A DNA stretch of 44,782 nucleotides from contig CALAGS010000224.1 of assembly GCA_937891665.1 (NCBI GenBank), forward strand, positions 1 to 44,782, read 5' to 3'. Every line of letters begins with the position of its first letter. Positions within the stretch are counted from its first letter, which is position 1. A program made the position numbers and the translations under genes. Source of the stretch: an uncultured Burkholderiales bacterium. GTDB taxonomy: Bacteria > Pseudomonadota > Gammaproteobacteria > Burkholderiales > Burkholderiaceae_C. Of the stretch, positions 1 to 10,582 are shown one piece after another. The notes under the pieces were generated by a model. It ran no database searches, was not told where the DNA came from, and saw only the letters and a list, made by a program, of their open reading frames with translations.

Positions 1-430
1 GACCGAAGCCGCCCGAAAAAGGCCTGAATTTCGCAATATCAATGCCCTCAGCGATCTGCCCAATTACCGTCTGCCAGCGGCAGGTTGGGTGTCCATCCTG
101 CACCGTGTGAGTGGCGCCTTGATGTTCTTGCTCATGCCCTTCATCATTTGGATGTTTGATTCTTCCATCACATCAGAGATCTCATTTGCCAAGTTTGCGG
201 CCGCCTTCAATGTAGGCATTGGCTTCATTCCAGGTTGGTTCATGAAATTGGTTGCGCTGGCCATCATTTGGGCTTATTTGCACCATTTCATTGCTGGCAT
301 TCGCCACCTTTACATGGATACGTTTCACGCGGTCACCAAAGAGTTCGGCAAATCATCGGCTGTTGCCACTTTGGTTTTGAGCTTGGGTCTCACCGCTGTC
401 CTGGCCGCCAAATTATTTGGCCTCTATTAA
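1..430 (+). CDS. sdhC: Succinate dehydrogenase cytochrome b556 subunit (SdhC), 5' end cut by 2 nt
   Basis: Membrane anchor subunit of complex II, which helps bind heme b and ubiquinone. The frame is open from base 2 and reads TEAARKRPEFRNINALSDLP, a normal SdhC N-terminus. Base 1 is G, so the initiator ATG most likely spans bases -1 to 1 and only two bases are missing. A GTG at 89 is internal: starting there would remove the conserved region before the HRVSG motif. Three hydrophobic segments follow, and the HHFIAGIRHL motif in the second helix region holds the likely heme-ligand histidine. About 143 residues are visible, a normal length. It is the first gene of sdhCDAB and lies 15 nt before sdhD. 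Identity is firm; the exact start is inferred. Confidence 0.93.
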   Translation, partial: TEAARKRPEFRNINALSDLPNYRLPAAGWVSILHRVSGALMFLLMPFIIWMFDSSITSEISFAKFAAAFNVGIGFIPGWFMKLVALAIIWAYLHHFIAGIRHLYMDTFHAVTKEFGKSSAVATLVLSLGLTAVLAAKLFGLY

Positions 431-445
431 TTAGGAACAGATCAC

Positions 446-811
446 ATGTCAGTAAATCACGGTTCCAAGCGCATCACGACTGGCGCTCACTACGGCCTTC
501 GCGACTGGTTGGCGCAACGCATCACAGCGGCTTTAATGGCCTCGTTCACTTTGCTGGTCTTGGTACAAGTCATCTTCACCAGCGGCCCTATTGGCTACGA
601 AGAGTGGGCGGGTATTTTTGCAGCCCAGTGGATGAAGGTTTTGACCTTTGTCACCATCCTTTCTTTGCTTTACCACGCGTGGATTGGCATACGGGATATC
701 TGGATGGATTACATCAAACCCCTCGGTTTGCGTCTTTTCTTGCATGTTGCCTCCCTGATATGGCTCATCGGCTGCGCTGGCTGGGCTGTTCAGGCCTTGT
801 GGCTTCTTTGA
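446..811 (+). CDS. sdhD: Succinate dehydrogenase membrane anchor subunit (SdhD)
   Basis: Second hydrophobic anchor of complex II (121 aa), partner of SdhC in the inner membrane and part of the quinone site. Three membrane segments are visible (about residues 28-48, 58-80 and 97-118). The motif HAWIGIRDIWMDY in the middle carries the conserved His-Ala-x-x-Gly-x-x pattern of the family. A TAGGAAC ribosome site lies just upstream of the ATG at 446. It sits between sdhC and sdhA, as in other proteobacteria. SdhD sequences diverge quickly, so the call rests on topology, the central motif and position together. Confidence 0.93.
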   Translation: MSVNHGSKRITTGAHYGLRDWLAQRITAALMASFTLLVLVQVIFTSGPIGYEEWAGIFAAQWMKVLTFVTILSLLYHAWIGIRDIWMDYIKPLGLRLFLHVASLIWLIGCAGWAVQALWLL

Positions 812-880
812 TGATCTTGGCTACTGATTGAACCCTGACAGACACTGAGCCTCTCCCCCTATTACAAGATTTCACACACC

Positions 881-2686
881 ATGACTTACACCAAAGACAA
901 GATCGCCACGCGTAAATTTGACGTCGTGATCGTCGGCGCCGGCGGCTCCGGTATGCGCGCTGCCTTGCAACTGTCCCGCGCTGGTTTGAACGTTGCTGTT
1001 CTTTCCAAAGTATTCCCCACCCGTTCGCACACCGTGGCGGCTCAGGGCGGTATTGGTGCTGCATTGGGCAATATGTCCGACGACAACTGGCACTACCACT
1101 TCTACGACACCATCAAGGGCTCCGACTGGCTCGGAGACCAAGATGCCATCGAATTCATGTGCCGTGAAGCGCCCAAAGTTGTCTATGACTTAGAGCACAT
1201 GGGCATGCCTTTCGACCGCAACCCAGACGGCACCATTTACCAGCGGCCATTTGGCGGCCACACCGCCAACTATGGCGAGAAGTCAGTTCAACGTGCTTGC
1301 GCTGCAGCTGACCGTACGGGTCATGCCATGTTGCACACGCTTTATCAGCAAAACATCAAAGCCAAAACCAGCTTCTTCGTAGAGTGGATGGCCCTCGACC
1401 TGATTCGCGATGCTGAAGGCGACGTGGTGGGCGTCACATCACTTGAAATGGAAACCGGCGACCTGCACATTTTGCACGCCAAAACTGTGTTGTTGGCTAC
1501 CGGGGGTGCTGGCCGAATTTTTGCAGCATCAACCAACGCCTTTATCAATACCGGCGACGGTTTGGGCATGGCCGCCCGCGCTGGCATCCCTCTAGAAGAC
1601 ATGGAATTTTGGCAGTTCCACCCCACTGGCGTAGCTGGCGCAGGCGTGTTACTGACCGAAGGTTGCCGCGGTGAAGGTGCCATTCTGCTCAACAGCAATG
1701 GCGAACGTTTCATGGAACGTTACGCACCCACTTTGAAAGACTTGGCACCGCGCGACTTCGTGTCACGCGCCATGGACCAAGAGATCAAAGAAGGCCGCGG
1801 CTGTGGGCCTAACAAAGACTATGTGATGTTGAAGCTGGACCACCTGGGCTCAGAAACAATTCACAAGCGTTTGCCTTCCGTTTATGAAATTGGTGTCAAC
1901 TTTGCCAACGTCGACATCACCAAGGAACCTATTCCTGTGGTGCCCACCATTCACTATCAAATGGGCGGCATTCCGACCAACATTCACGGCCAAGTGGTTG
2001 TCCAATCCGCTAGCAGCCACAATGCGGTGGTCAACGGCTTGTATGCAGTCGGCGAATGCTCCTGCGTGAGTGTTCACGGCGCCAACCGTTTGGGCACCAA
2101 CTCCTTGCTCGACCTTTTGGTGTTTGGTCGTGCGGCAGGCAATCACATTGTTGATTTCGCCAGCAAAACCAAGTCACACAAAGACTTGCCCAAAGATGCA
2201 GCCGACCTGACATTGGCGCGTCTAAACCGACTTGAAGGTCGCAAAGGCGAGTACTCACAAGATGTGGCCAACGACATGCGCGCCACTATGCAAATTCATG
2301 CCGCCGTGTTCCGGACACAAGCCACCATGGACGAAGGTGTGGTGAAAATTGCTGAAATTCGCGAACGCGTCAACGCCATCGCTTTGACTGACACTTCCAA
2401 AGTATTTAACACGGCTCGCATTGAAGCCTTGGAAGTTGAAAACCTGATCGAGTGCGCACAAGCCACCATGGTCTCTGCCGCAGCGCGCAAAGAATGCCGC
2501 GGTGCACACACCGTGAGCGACTATGAGCGTCCCGCAGACGACCCCATTTCGCCATTGGGCCGTGATGATGCCAATTGGATGAAACACACCCTTTGGCACA
2601 GCGACACCAATAGCCTGACCTACAAACCCGTCAACTTGAAGCCTCTGACCGTGGACTCTGTGCCACCCAAGGTTCGGACGTTCTAA
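881..2686 (+). CDS. sdhA: Succinate dehydrogenase flavoprotein subunit (SdhA)
   Basis: Catalytic subunit (601 aa) that oxidises succinate to fumarate using covalent FAD. The dinucleotide-binding motif GAGGSG is at residues 19-24. His50 in RSHTVAAQGG is the expected covalent FAD attachment site. Substrate-site residues follow: His247 in FHPTG and the catalytic arginine Arg291 in APRDFVSR. The FAD-contacting block GANRLGTNSLLDL is also intact. Length is close to the E. coli enzyme (588 aa). It lies 69 nt after sdhD and 18 nt before sdhB, and the SdhE factor needed for flavinylation is encoded in the same cluster. Confidence 0.98.
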   Translation: MTYTKDKIATRKFDVVIVGAGGSGMRAALQLSRAGLNVAVLSKVFPTRSHTVAAQGGIGAALGNMSDDNWHYHFYDTIKGSDWLGDQDAIEFMCREAPKVVYDLEHMGMPFDRNPDGTIYQRPFGGHTANYGEKSVQRACAAADRTGHAMLHTLYQQNIKAKTSFFVEWMALDLIRDAEGDVVGVTSLEMETGDLHILHAKTVLLATGGAGRIFAASTNAFINTGDGLGMAARAGIPLEDMEFWQFHPTGVAGAGVLLTEGCRGEGAILLNSNGERFMERYAPTLKDLAPRDFVSRAMDQEIKEGRGCGPNKDYVMLKLDHLGSETIHKRLPSVYEIGVNFANVDITKEPIPVVPTIHYQMGGIPTNIHGQVVVQSASSHNAVVNGLYAVGECSCVSVHGANRLGTNSLLDLLVFGRAAGNHIVDFASKTKSHKDLPKDAADLTLARLNRLEGRKGEYSQDVANDMRATMQIHAAVFRTQATMDEGVVKIAEIRERVNAIALTDTSKVFNTARIEALEVENLIECAQATMVSAAARKECRGAHTVSDYERPADDPISPLGRDDANWMKHTLWHSDTNSLTYKPVNLKPLTVDSVPPKVRTF

Positions 2687-2704
2687 ACTCCTGAAGGTAG
2701 AAAC

Positions 2705-3409
2705 ATGACCAAACGTATTTTTGAAATCTATCGTTACGATCCAGACAAGGATGCTAAACCTTACATGCAGAGCATTGAGGTGGAATTGGACGGCCATGAA
2801 CGCATGCTTCTTGATGCGCTCATGAAGTTGAAAAAAGTGGATCCCACTTTGTCCTTTCGCCGCTCTTGCCGTGAAGGTGTTTGTGGCTCTGACGCCATGA
2901 ACATCAACGGCAAAAATGGCTTGGCTTGCCTGACCAACATGCTGACCTTGCCCGGCAAAATTGTCTTAAAGCCTTTGCCTGGCTTGCCTGTTGTGCGTGA
3001 CCTGATCGTCGACATGACGCAGTTCTTCAAACAATACAATTCAATCAAGCCTTACTTGATCAACGACACCATTCCGCCCGAAAAAGAGCGTCTGCAAAGT
3101 CCAGAAGAGCGCGAAGAACTCGATGGTTTGTATGAATGCATTTTGTGCGCCAGTTGCTCAACCAGCTGCCCCAGCTTCTGGTGGAACCCTGACAAGTTTG
3201 TGGGCCCAGCAGGCTTGCTTCAAGCTTACCGATTCATCGCTGACAGCCGAGACCATGGCACAGCCGAACGATTAGACAATTTGGAAGACCCCTATCGCCT
3301 GTTCCGATGCCACACCATCATGAACTGCGTGGACGTGTGCCCTAAGAATTTGAACCCCACCAAAGCCATTGGAAAAATCAAAGAAATGATGGTGCGTCGC
3401 ACCGTCTAA
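2705..3409 (+). CDS. sdhB: Succinate dehydrogenase iron-sulfur subunit (SdhB)
   Basis: Electron-transfer subunit (234 aa) linking FAD to quinone through three Fe-S clusters. The [2Fe-2S] ligands are Cys55, Cys60, Asp63 and Cys75 (CREGVCGSD...LAC), with Asp in one ligand position as in E. coli. The ferredoxin-like half holds [12 protein letters not shown] (from Cys145) and the second cysteine set at Cys202, Cys208 and Cys212 ([18 protein letters not shown]), which together bind [4Fe-4S] and [3Fe-4S]. A GAAGGTAG ribosome site precedes the ATG. All ligands are present and the length is normal. Confidence 0.98.
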   Translation: MTKRIFEIYRYDPDKDAKPYMQSIEVELDGHERMLLDALMKLKKVDPTLSFRRSCREGVCGSDAMNINGKNGLACLTNMLTLPGKIVLKPLPGLPVVRDLIVDMTQFFKQYNSIKPYLINDTIPPEKERLQSPEEREELDGLYECILCASCSTSCPSFWWNPDKFVGPAGLLQAYRFIADSRDHGTAERLDNLEDPYRLFRCHTIMNCVDVCPKNLNPTKAIGKIKEMMVRRTV

Positions 3410-3437
3410 ACTGAGATCAAGCAAAGAGAACTGCACG

Positions 3438-3728
3438 ATGGGAGATGAACTGCTCAACACATTAGATCGCAACACCCCTTTGGGTGAGCGCGCTCTGAGC
3501 AAACTGCGTTGGCGTTGCAGACGCGGCTTGCTGGAGAACGATCTTTTCATTGAGCGCTTTTTCAATCGCTATGCACCTCAAATGACTGTGGGCCAAGCAC
3601 GGGGCATGTACATTTTGATGGACTTGTCTGACAACGACTTAATGGACTTGTTCATGAAGCGCAAACCGCTCGGCACAGACATTGAATCTGAAGAAGTCAG
3701 CGAAGTACTGAGCCTGCTCATGGCATGA
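3438..3728 (+). CDS. sdhE: FAD assembly factor SdhE
   Basis: Small cytoplasmic protein (96 aa) of the SdhE/DUF339 family, which promotes covalent attachment of FAD to SdhA. The family signature RGxxE is seen as RRGLLENDLF near residue 33, within a short all-helical protein of typical length. It lies 28 nt after sdhB and 62 nt before gltA, so it is probably in the sdh transcript, next to its substrate. Orientation, motif and location all agree. Confidence 0.93.
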   Translation: MGDELLNTLDRNTPLGERALSKLRWRCRRGLLENDLFIERFFNRYAPQMTVGQARGMYILMDLSDNDLMDLFMKRKPLGTDIESEEVSEVLSLLMA

Positions 3729-3790
3729 TTTGTCAAGCTGAATGCACATCATCTAATTTGAATTGACCGATTAAAAGAGGAAATTGAATC

Positions 3791-5095
3791 ATGAAACTTG
3801 CTGACAACAAAGCAACCCTGTCGTTCAGTAACGGCACTCCTAGCATTGAAATGCCCGTTTACAGTGGCAACATAGGCCCCGATGTGATCGACATTCGCAA
3901 GCTGTACGCCCAAAGCGGCATGTTCACTTACGACCCCGGTTTTCTGTCTACAGCCTCTTGCCAATCTGGCATCACGTTCATTGATGGCGACAAAGGTGAA
4001 TTGCTTTACCGCGGCTATCCCATCGAACAACTGGCCAACCACGGCGACTATTTGGACACGTGCTATTTGCTATTGAAGGGTGATTTGCCAAGCGAGAAGG
4101 AAAGCGCCGACTTTCACAAGTTGGTCAACAACCACACCATGGTGAATGAGCAAATGCAATTCTTCTTGCGTGGTTTCCGCCGAGATGCGCACCCTATGGC
4201 TGTGTTGACTGGCTTGGTAGGTGCGCTGTCAGCGTTCTATCACGACAGCACTGACATCACCAATCCCGAGCACCGCGAAATTTCAGCCATCCGCCTGATT
4301 GCCAAATTACCGACCTTGGTGGCCATGTCCTACAAATATGGCGTTGGTCAGCCTTTCATGTACCCACAGAACAGCCTGTCCTACTCCGGCAATTTCTTGC
4401 GCATGATGTTTGGTGTGCCGTGTGAAGACTATGTTGTCAACCCGGTCCTCGAGCGTGCCCTAGATCGCATCTTCATCTTGCACGCAGACCACGAGCAAAA
4501 TGCTTCCACCTCGACTGTGCGTTTGTGCGGCTCCTCTGGCACCAACCCCTTTGCCGCCATTGCTGCTGGCGTTGCATGTTTGTGGGGCCCCGCTCACGGT
4601 GGTGCCAATGAGGCTTGCTTGAAGATGTTGGACGACATCCAAAAAATGGGTGGCATCTCCAAGGTGGGCGAGTTCATGGAGCAAGTCAAAGACAAGAACT
4701 CTGGCGTCAAGCTCATGGGCTTTGGACACCGTGTTTACAAAAACTACGACCCCCGCGCTAAGCTCATGCAAGAAACTTGCAACGAAGTCTTGGCCGAACT
4801 GGGCTTGGAAAATGACCCCTTGTTCAAATTGGCCAAGCAGGTTGAAAAGATTGCTTTGGAAGATGACTACTTCGTGTCACGCAAGTTGTACCCCAACGTC
4901 GACTTCTACTCTGGCATCGTGCAACGCGCCATTGGTATTCCAGTGAATTTGTTCACCGGCGTGTTCGCTTTGGCCCGCACCGTGGGCTGGATTGCGCAAC
5001 TGAATGAAATGATTGGCGACCCCGAGTACAAAATCGGCCGTCCCCGTCAGCTGTTTACTGGCTCACCCAGCCGTAACGTGCCAGGCGCAAAGTAA
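3791..5095 (+). CDS. gltA: Citrate synthase (type II, hexameric type)
   Basis: Condenses acetyl-CoA and oxaloacetate to citrate (434 aa). The catalytic triad is visible: His269 in GPAHGG, His313 in FGHRVY and Asp371 in VDFYSG. Length and N-terminal domain match Gram-negative type II citrate synthases, which are commonly inhibited by NADH. A strong purine-rich ribosome site (AAGAGGAAATTG) precedes the ATG. It is the last gene of the sdh cluster and is followed 20 nt later by a strong intrinsic terminator. The next genes converge on it. Confidence 0.98.
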   Translation: MKLADNKATLSFSNGTPSIEMPVYSGNIGPDVIDIRKLYAQSGMFTYDPGFLSTASCQSGITFIDGDKGELLYRGYPIEQLANHGDYLDTCYLLLKGDLPSEKESADFHKLVNNHTMVNEQMQFFLRGFRRDAHPMAVLTGLVGALSAFYHDSTDITNPEHREISAIRLIAKLPTLVAMSYKYGVGQPFMYPQNSLSYSGNFLRMMFGVPCEDYVVNPVLERALDRIFILHADHEQNASTSTVRLCGSSGTNPFAAIAAGVACLWGPAHGGANEACLKMLDDIQKMGGISKVGEFMEQVKDKNSGVKLMGFGHRVYKNYDPRAKLMQETCNEVLAELGLENDPLFKLAKQVEKIALEDDYFVSRKLYPNVDFYSGIVQRAIGIPVNLFTGVFALARTVGWIAQLNEMIGDPEYKIGRPRQLFTGSPSRNVPGAK

Positions 5096-5111
5096 GCTTC
5101 TCGCCTCTCTT

Positions 5112-5140
5112 AAAAGCCCGCGCGATCCGCGGGCTTTTTT
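5112..5140 (+). terminator. Strong intrinsic terminator after gltA, probably bidirectional
   Basis: An 8-bp perfect stem (AGCCCGCG at 5115-5122 with CGCGGGCT at 5128-5135) around a 5-nt loop is followed by six T residues. Four A residues flank the other side, so it can also work for the convergent pntB transcript. Confidence 0.92.
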
Positions 5141-5171
5141 CATTGATTTTCTATTTTGAGTTTTTGAATTT

Positions 5172-6593
5172 CTAAGTTTTCAAAGCGACTAGAACTTCAT
5201 CCAGCATTTTCTTAGCATCGCCAAACAACATGCGGTTGTTGTCTTTGTAGAAAAGTGGGTTGTCAACACCTGCGTAACCACTGGCCATAGACCGTTTCAT
5301 GACGATGCTTGTGCGCGCCTTCCAGACTTCAAGCACAGGCATACCAGCAATAGGGCTTGTAGGGTCGTCTTGAGCCGCTGGGTTCACGATGTCGTTGGCA
5401 CCGATCACGATGGCCACGTCTGTGTCTGGAAAGTCTTCGTTCAACTCATCCATTTCCATCACGATGTCGTAAGGCACTCGCGCCTCAGCCAACAACACGT
5501 TCATATGGCCAGGCATGCGGCCCGCCACAGGGTGGATACCAAAGCGCACGTTCACGCCTTTTTCGCGCAAGGTACGGGTAATCTCAAAGACGGTGTGCTG
5601 TGCTTGTGCCACGGCCATGCCGTAGCCGGGCACGATGATGACATTCTTGGCATCGCGCAACAATTCTGCGGTTTCAGCAGCCAAGATGGGGCTCACTTCA
5701 CCGACCGGTTCGGCAGTTGCACCGCCAGCAGGCTTGGGCGTTGCAGCTGTCGTACCAAAGCCGCCAGCAATCACACTGATGAAACTGCGGTTCATGGCGT
5801 TGCACATGATGTAGGACAGAATAGCACCGCTTGAGCCCACCAAAGCGCCCACCACAATCAACAAATCGTTGCTCAACATGAAACCCGTGGCGGCAGCTGC
5901 CCATCCCGAATAACTGTTCAGCATGGACACCACCACCGGCATGTCGGCACCGCCAATGGCCATCACCATGTGGATACCAAACAGAAGCGCAATGGCGCTC
6001 ATGACAAACAGCGGGAACATGCCTTGTTCAATGGTCTCGGCTTGCAAGAACATGCGGCCAAAGTAAACCACCGCCAGCAAACCGGCCAAATTGATCCAGT
6101 GGCGAGCTGGCAGCAACAAGGGACTACCGCCAATGCGGCCCGACAACTTGCCAAATGCTGCCACAGAGCCAGAAAAAGTAACCGCACCGATGAAGATGCC
6201 AATGTAGATTTCCATTGAGTGAATGGCGTGCGCCGCACCTTCAAAGCCTTTGGTTGCTTCGGGATCGACGTAGGTGGCATAACCGACCAACACTGCAGCC
6301 ATGCCAACCATGCTGTGCATGAGCGCAACCAACTCTGGCATTTGCGTCATTTGCACTGAGCGAGCTGCGTACAAGCCGATAGCACCTCCAACAACCAAAC
6401 TGCCCACAATCCAAGGCATGCCTGCTGATGTGACTTGGGGCCCAAGGACGGTGGCCAAAACGGCCAAGGTCATGCCGACCATGCCGTAGAGGTTGCCACG
6501 GCGTGCGGTTTCCTGATTGGACAAACCACCCAGGCTTAGGATGAAGAGAATGGTTGCGCCAATGTAGGCAACCGTAGACAAATTAGAGCTCAT
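5172..6593 (-). CDS. pntB: NAD(P) transhydrogenase subunit beta (PntB)
   Basis: Beta subunit (473 aa) of the proton-translocating transhydrogenase, which drives hydride transfer from NADH to NADP+. The N-terminal half is a run of about eight to nine hydrophobic helices. The C-terminal third is the NADP(H)-binding domain III, with [41 protein letters not shown] and the [17 protein letters not shown] block. It lies 17 nt downstream of pntA and is presumably cotranscribed and coassembled with it. It ends facing gltA across a shared terminator. Confidence 0.97.
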   Translation of the reverse strand: MSSNLSTVAYIGATILFILSLGGLSNQETARRGNLYGMVGMTLAVLATVLGPQVTSAGMPWIVGSLVVGGAIGLYAARSVQMTQMPELVALMHSMVGMAAVLVGYATYVDPEATKGFEGAAHAIHSMEIYIGIFIGAVTFSGSVAAFGKLSGRIGGSPLLLPARHWINLAGLLAVVYFGRMFLQAETIEQGMFPLFVMSAIALLFGIHMVMAIGGADMPVVVSMLNSYSGWAAAATGFMLSNDLLIVVGALVGSSGAILSYIMCNAMNRSFISVIAGGFGTTAATPKPAGGATAEPVGEVSPILAAETAELLRDAKNVIIVPGYGMAVAQAQHTVFEITRTLREKGVNVRFGIHPVAGRMPGHMNVLLAEARVPYDIVMEMDELNEDFPDTDVAIVIGANDIVNPAAQDDPTSPIAGMPVLEVWKARTSIVMKRSMASGYAGVDNPLFYKDNNRMLFGDAKKMLDEVLVALKT

Positions 6594-6610
6594 GAATGAC
6601 TTCTTCCTAA

Positions 6611-8242
6611 TTATTTTCTGAACATCGCCAACATGCGCTGCGTGACTGCAAAGCCGCCAAACATGTTGATGGCGGTGAGCACCAGGGCAAGAGAGGCCAA
6701 CACAATGATGAGCGTGTTGGGGCGCTCAGCAGCATTGGCCATCGGTGAGATTTGGACCAGCGCGCCAATGGCGATGATGGAGCTGATGGCATTGGTCACG
6801 CTCATCAGCGGTGTATGCAGCGCAGGCTTGACGTTCCATACCACCATGTAACCCACAAAGCAGGCCAGGACAAACACCGTAAAGTGCGAAAGAAACGCAG
6901 CGGGCGCGTAAGCGCCCACCAAGACAAACAAAACAGCGGCAACGCCAGCCACGATGGCCAGCTGACCCGCTGGCATGGGGCCAGAAGGTTCGCCATGACC
7001 ATGGCCTTTTTTGGCAGCTGGTGCAGCGGCTGGCTTGGGCGCAGGTTTGGCCGCTACAACCAAGGCAGGTGCTGGCCAAGTGATAGCGCCTTCTTTAATG
7101 ACCGTCAGTCCGCGAATGGCATCGTCTTCCATGTTGACGTTGATGACGCCATCTTTGGTTTTGCAAAGCTCCTCGGTCAGGCGAAACAGGTTGGTGCCAT
7201 AAAGCGTAGACGACTGGCGTGCCATGCGCGAAGCCAAGTCGGTGTAGCCCACAATGGTGACGCCGTGCTTGACCACTGCCTTGCCTGGCTCGGTCAACTC
7301 GCAATTGCCGCCCTGCTCAGCCGCCATGTCCACAATGACGCTGCCGGGCTTCATGTTGCGCACCATTTCGGCTGTGATAAGCTTGGGGGCAGGCTTGCCA
7401 GGAATGAGCGCGGTGGTGATGATGATGTCGCACTCTTTGGTTTGCTGGGCATACATCTCTCGTTGCGCCGCCTGAAAGCCTTCGCTCATCACTTTGGCAT
7501 AACCGCCGCCGCCCGAGCCTTCTTCTTCATAGTTCACCTTGACGAACTCGCCACCTAGCGAAACTACTTGGTCGGCCACTTCGGCGCGAGTGTCATTGGC
7601 GCGAACGATGGCACCCAAACTGGCCGCTGCGCCAATGGCGGCCAAGCCCGCCACACCAGCGCCCGCAATGAAGACCTTGGCGGGGGGCACTTTGCCGGCA
7701 GCCGTAATTTGACCATTGAAGAAGCGGCCAAAAGCACCCGCCGCTTCGACCACAGCACGGTAGCCACTCACACCCGCCATAGAGGTCAGTGCATCCATTT
7801 TTTGGGCGCGGCTGAGGGTGCGCGGCAAAGCGTCAATGGACAGGGCGGTGACTTTTTTGGCAGCCAGTTGCTGCATCAAATCGGGGTTTTGAGCGGGCCA
7901 CAAGAAACCAATGAGGGTCTGGCCTTCGTGCATGAGGGCAACTTCTTCAGATGAAGGCGCACGAACCTTGAAGACGATGTCGCTGCCGCTCCAAAGCGCT
8001 GCTGCGCCGGGCGCAATGCTTGCACCAGCTTCAGTGTAGGCTTGGTCAGAGAGGTCGGCCAGATCTCCTGCGCCTTGCTCGACCACCACCGAAAAGCCAA
8101 GCTTAATCAGCTTGGTGACCACATCGGGCACGGTGGCAACTCGCTTTTCGCCAGGGAAAATCTCTTTGGGAACACCAATTCGTTGCGGACTGGGTGCAAC
8201 TTTGCTGTCTAAAACATTGTCACTTGGGTGGACAGTAGTCAT
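6611..8242 (-). CDS. pntA: NAD(P) transhydrogenase subunit alpha (PntA), single-chain form
   Basis: Alpha subunit (543 aa) combining the NAD(H)-binding domain I with the first membrane helices of domain II in one chain, as in E. coli. Some bacteria split these into two proteins. Domain I runs from [16 protein letters not shown] to about residue 390 and has a Rossmann motif [13 protein letters not shown] near residue 193. An Ala/Pro/Lys-rich linker with GHGHG follows, then about four membrane segments. About 20 residues precede the usual family start, so a later initiation codon is possible, but the ATG at 8242 is the obvious candidate. It is divergent from leuC. Confidence 0.96.
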   Translation of the reverse strand: MTTVHPSDNVLDSKVAPSPQRIGVPKEIFPGEKRVATVPDVVTKLIKLGFSVVVEQGAGDLADLSDQAYTEAGASIAPGAAALWSGSDIVFKVRAPSSEEVALMHEGQTLIGFLWPAQNPDLMQQLAAKKVTALSIDALPRTLSRAQKMDALTSMAGVSGYRAVVEAAGAFGRFFNGQITAAGKVPPAKVFIAGAGVAGLAAIGAAASLGAIVRANDTRAEVADQVVSLGGEFVKVNYEEEGSGGGGYAKVMSEGFQAAQREMYAQQTKECDIIITTALIPGKPAPKLITAEMVRNMKPGSVIVDMAAEQGGNCELTEPGKAVVKHGVTIVGYTDLASRMARQSSTLYGTNLFRLTEELCKTKDGVINVNMEDDAIRGLTVIKEGAITWPAPALVVAAKPAPKPAAAPAAKKGHGHGEPSGPMPAGQLAIVAGVAAVLFVLVGAYAPAAFLSHFTVFVLACFVGYMVVWNVKPALHTPLMSVTNAISSIIAIGALVQISPMANAAERPNTLIIVLASLALVLTAINMFGGFAVTQRMLAMFRK

Positions 8243-8263
8243 GGAAAAAGTCTCGATAAATAG

Positions 8264-8275
8264 TTAACTGGTTAA
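8264..8275. promoter_or_regulatory. Short palindrome in the pntA-leuC divergent region (candidate operator)
   Basis: TTAAC-TG-GTTAA is a 5-bp inverted repeat with a 2-nt spacer, about 20 nt upstream of the pntA start. It has the size of a dimeric repressor or activator half-site pair, but no regulator is identified. It may be chance in an AT-rich spacer. Confidence 0.25.
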
Positions 8276-8381
8276 TTAGGCTTGAATTTCTAAGATCGGC
8301 CAGCCGACACTATAGCTTTTGAAGGCCCAATCCTGTCGATCCTACCCTGCAAATACAGCACGAGCAATATTGGTAATCAGC

Positions 8382-8394
8382 TAAAATTACGGGC
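8382..8394 (+). promoter_or_regulatory. Possible leuC promoter -10 element
   Basis: TAAAAT at 8382-8387 is followed by TACGGG, placing a G start site near 8391-8394, about 20 nt before the leuC ATG. No good -35 is seen at the right spacing. The same TAAAATnACGGG string occurs upstream of lysS, which slightly raises its weight. Confidence 0.35.
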
Positions 8395-8412
8395 TTGACC
8401 CTAGGAAGCACC

Positions 8413-9834
8413 ATGGCCCGTACGCTTTACGACAAAATTTGGGACGAACACGTCGTCCACACCGAAGAAGACGGTACAGCCGTCTTGTACATTGACCGTC
8501 ACTTGGTGCACGAAGTCACCAGCCCCCAAGCCTTTGAGGGTTTGAGGCAGGCTGGCCGAAAAGTTTGGCGCGTGAGTTCCATTGTGGCCACTGCAGACCA
8601 CAACACGCCCACCACAGGCTGGGAATTAGGCTACGACGGCATCACCGACCCCGTCAGCAAAGAACAAATCACCACGCTTGACAGCAACATTGCCGAGTTT
8701 GGTTCTGCCGCCTTTTTCCCTTTTATGTCTAAGCGCCAAGGCATTGTTCACGTCATTGGCCCAGAAAATGGCGCTACCTTGCCCGGTATGACCGTGGTTT
8801 GCGGTGACTCGCACACTTCCACACACGGCGCATTTGGCGCACTCGCACACGGCATTGGTACCAGTGAAGTTGAGCACGTCATGGCCACGCAAACTTTGTT
8901 GGCCAAAAAAGCCAAGAACATGCTTATCAAGGTCGAAGGCACGGTGGCCAAGGGCATCACCGGAAAAGACATTGTGCTGGCCATCATTGGCAAAATTGGA
9001 ACAGCCGGCGGTACTGGCTACACCATTGAGTTTGGTGGCTCTGCCATTCGCGCACTGTCCATGGAAGGTCGCATGACTGTTTGCAACATGGCCATTGAAG
9101 CGGGTGCGCGTGCTGGCCTGGTAGCCGTAGACGAGAAAACCATTGAGTATGTCAAAGGCCGCTTGTTGTCGCCCACTGGCTTGGAATGGGATCATGCGGT
9201 CACTTACTGGAAAACATTGCAGTCCGATGCAGGTGCGCATTTCGATGCCGTGGTTGAAATCAATGCAGCCGACATCGTGCCCCAAGTCACCTGGGGTACT
9301 TCACCCGAAATGGTGCTTGGCATCCATGGCATCGTGCCCGATCCTGACAAAGAAAAAGATGCCAACAAGCGCGATGCCATTGAGCGCGCCCTCACCTACA
9401 TGGGACTTCAACCTGGCAAAGCTCTGAACGATATTTTTGTCGACAAAGTCTTCATTGGCTCGTGCACCAACAGCCGCATTGAGGACATGCGTGAGGCGGC
9501 CGCTTTGGTTAAAAAGTTGGGTCAAAAAGTTTCAAAAACAGTCAAGTTGGCCATGGTGGTACCAGGCTCTGGCTTGGTCAAAGAACAAGCCGAGCGCGAA
9601 GGCCTGCACGAAATTTTCAAGGCCGCTGGCTTTGAATGGCGTGAACCTGGTTGCTCCATGTGCTTGGCCATGAATGCCGACCGCTTAGAGCCAGGCGAGC
9701 GTTGCGCCAGCACCAGCAACCGCAACTTTGAAGGCCGTCAAGGCGCTGGCGGACGCACGCACTTGGTCAGCCCTGCCATGGCTGCGGCTGCGGCCATTCA
9801 TGGTCACTTTGTGGACATTCGTCAGTTTGCCTAA
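8413..9834 (+). CDS. leuC: 3-isopropylmalate dehydratase large subunit (LeuC)
   Basis: Large subunit (473 aa) of the isopropylmalate isomerase, an aconitase-type [4Fe-4S] enzyme of leucine synthesis. The cluster ligands are Cys351 (in GSCTNSR) and Cys414 and Cys417 (in GCSMCLAMN). The start is the ATG at 8413, giving [15 protein letters not shown] as usual for LeuC, with AGGAAG upstream. An in-frame TTG at 8395 would add six unusual residues and overlap the likely promoter. It is followed after 12 nt by leuD. Many Burkholderiales carry a small lipoprotein gene between leuC and leuD; none fits here. Confidence 0.97.
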   Translation: MARTLYDKIWDEHVVHTEEDGTAVLYIDRHLVHEVTSPQAFEGLRQAGRKVWRVSSIVATADHNTPTTGWELGYDGITDPVSKEQITTLDSNIAEFGSAAFFPFMSKRQGIVHVIGPENGATLPGMTVVCGDSHTSTHGAFGALAHGIGTSEVEHVMATQTLLAKKAKNMLIKVEGTVAKGITGKDIVLAIIGKIGTAGGTGYTIEFGGSAIRALSMEGRMTVCNMAIEAGARAGLVAVDEKTIEYVKGRLLSPTGLEWDHAVTYWKTLQSDAGAHFDAVVEINAADIVPQVTWGTSPEMVLGIHGIVPDPDKEKDANKRDAIERALTYMGLQPGKALNDIFVDKVFIGSCTNSRIEDMREAAALVKKLGQKVSKTVKLAMVVPGSGLVKEQAEREGLHEIFKAAGFEWREPGCSMCLAMNADRLEPGERCASTSNRNFEGRQGAGGRTHLVSPAMAAAAAIHGHFVDIRQFA

Positions 9835-9846
9835 ATAGGAATCCAC

Positions 9847-10491
9847 ATGCAAAAATTCACAGTACACAAAGGCCTCGTGGCGCCCATGGACCGCGAGAAT
9901 GTCGACACTGACGCCATCATTCCCAAGCAGTTCTTAAAGTCGATTCGCAAAACAGGCTTTGGCCCTAATCTTTTTGACGAATGGCGCTACTTGGATGCAG
10001 GCTTTCCAGGCCAAGATCCTGCCAGTCGCAAACCCAATCCGGACTTCATTCTCAATCAGGCGCGTTATCAAGGCGCCTCCATTTTGTTGGCACGCAAGAA
10101 CTTCGGCTGCGGTTCATCTCGCGAACACGCGCCGTGGGCCATTGACCAATATGGTTTTCGCGCCGTCATCGCACCCAGCTATGCCGACATTTTTTTCAAC
10201 AACTGTTTTAAAAATGGTTTGTTGCCCATCGTTTTGCCTGAAAACATCGTTTCAAAATTGTTTGACGAAGTGGCTGCCTTTCCCGGCTATCAACTCACCA
10301 TCGATCTTGAGCGCCAAGTGGTGGTTCGTGCACAAGGTGAAGAAGTTCCATTTGATGTCCAAGCATTTCGCAAATACTGTTTGATCAACGGCTTGGATGA
10401 CATTGGTTTAACTTTGCGCCACGCAGAAAAAATCAAAAACTTCGAAGCTGAACGATTGGCCACAAAGCCATGGTTAGCGCACGTGGCTTGA
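9847..10491 (+). CDS. leuD: 3-isopropylmalate dehydratase small subunit (LeuD)
   Basis: Small 'swivel' subunit (214 aa) that completes the LeuCD active site. Family motifs are present: the N-terminal block with [17 protein letters not shown], and [11 protein letters not shown] near residue 95, which contacts substrate. AGGAATCC lies directly upstream of the ATG. It is tightly spaced after leuC and followed by a 91-nt gap with a tandem repeat before leuB. Confidence 0.97.
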   Translation: MQKFTVHKGLVAPMDRENVDTDAIIPKQFLKSIRKTGFGPNLFDEWRYLDAGFPGQDPASRKPNPDFILNQARYQGASILLARKNFGCGSSREHAPWAIDQYGFRAVIAPSYADIFFNNCFKNGLLPIVLPENIVSKLFDEVAAFPGYQLTIDLERQVVVRAQGEEVPFDVQAFRKYCLINGLDDIGLTLRHAEKIKNFEAERLATKPWLAHVA

Positions 10492-10522
10492 AAAGCGATT
10501 TTGAAAAAACAATGGGTATACA

Positions 10523-10550
10523 TCGGCCTACTCAACTCGGCCTACTCAAA
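10523..10550 (+). repeat. Two-copy 14-bp tandem repeat between leuD and leuB
   Basis: TCGGCCTACTCAAC (10523-10536) is followed directly by TCGGCCTACTCAAA (10537-10550), with 13 of 14 bases identical. It lies 33-60 nt before the leuB start. It could be a recent slippage duplication or a doubled binding site. Confidence 0.85.
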
Positions 10551-10582
10551 ATACACTCCATCTTCTTTATAGTGAATACATC

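Noticed and set aside
235..831. 198-codon plus-strand frame across sdhC and sdhD
   Set aside because: Out of frame with both membrane subunits, which have clear family motifs.
6752..7558. 268-codon plus-strand frame
   Set aside because: Antisense to pntA, His-rich with no motifs; the pntA frame is unmistakable.
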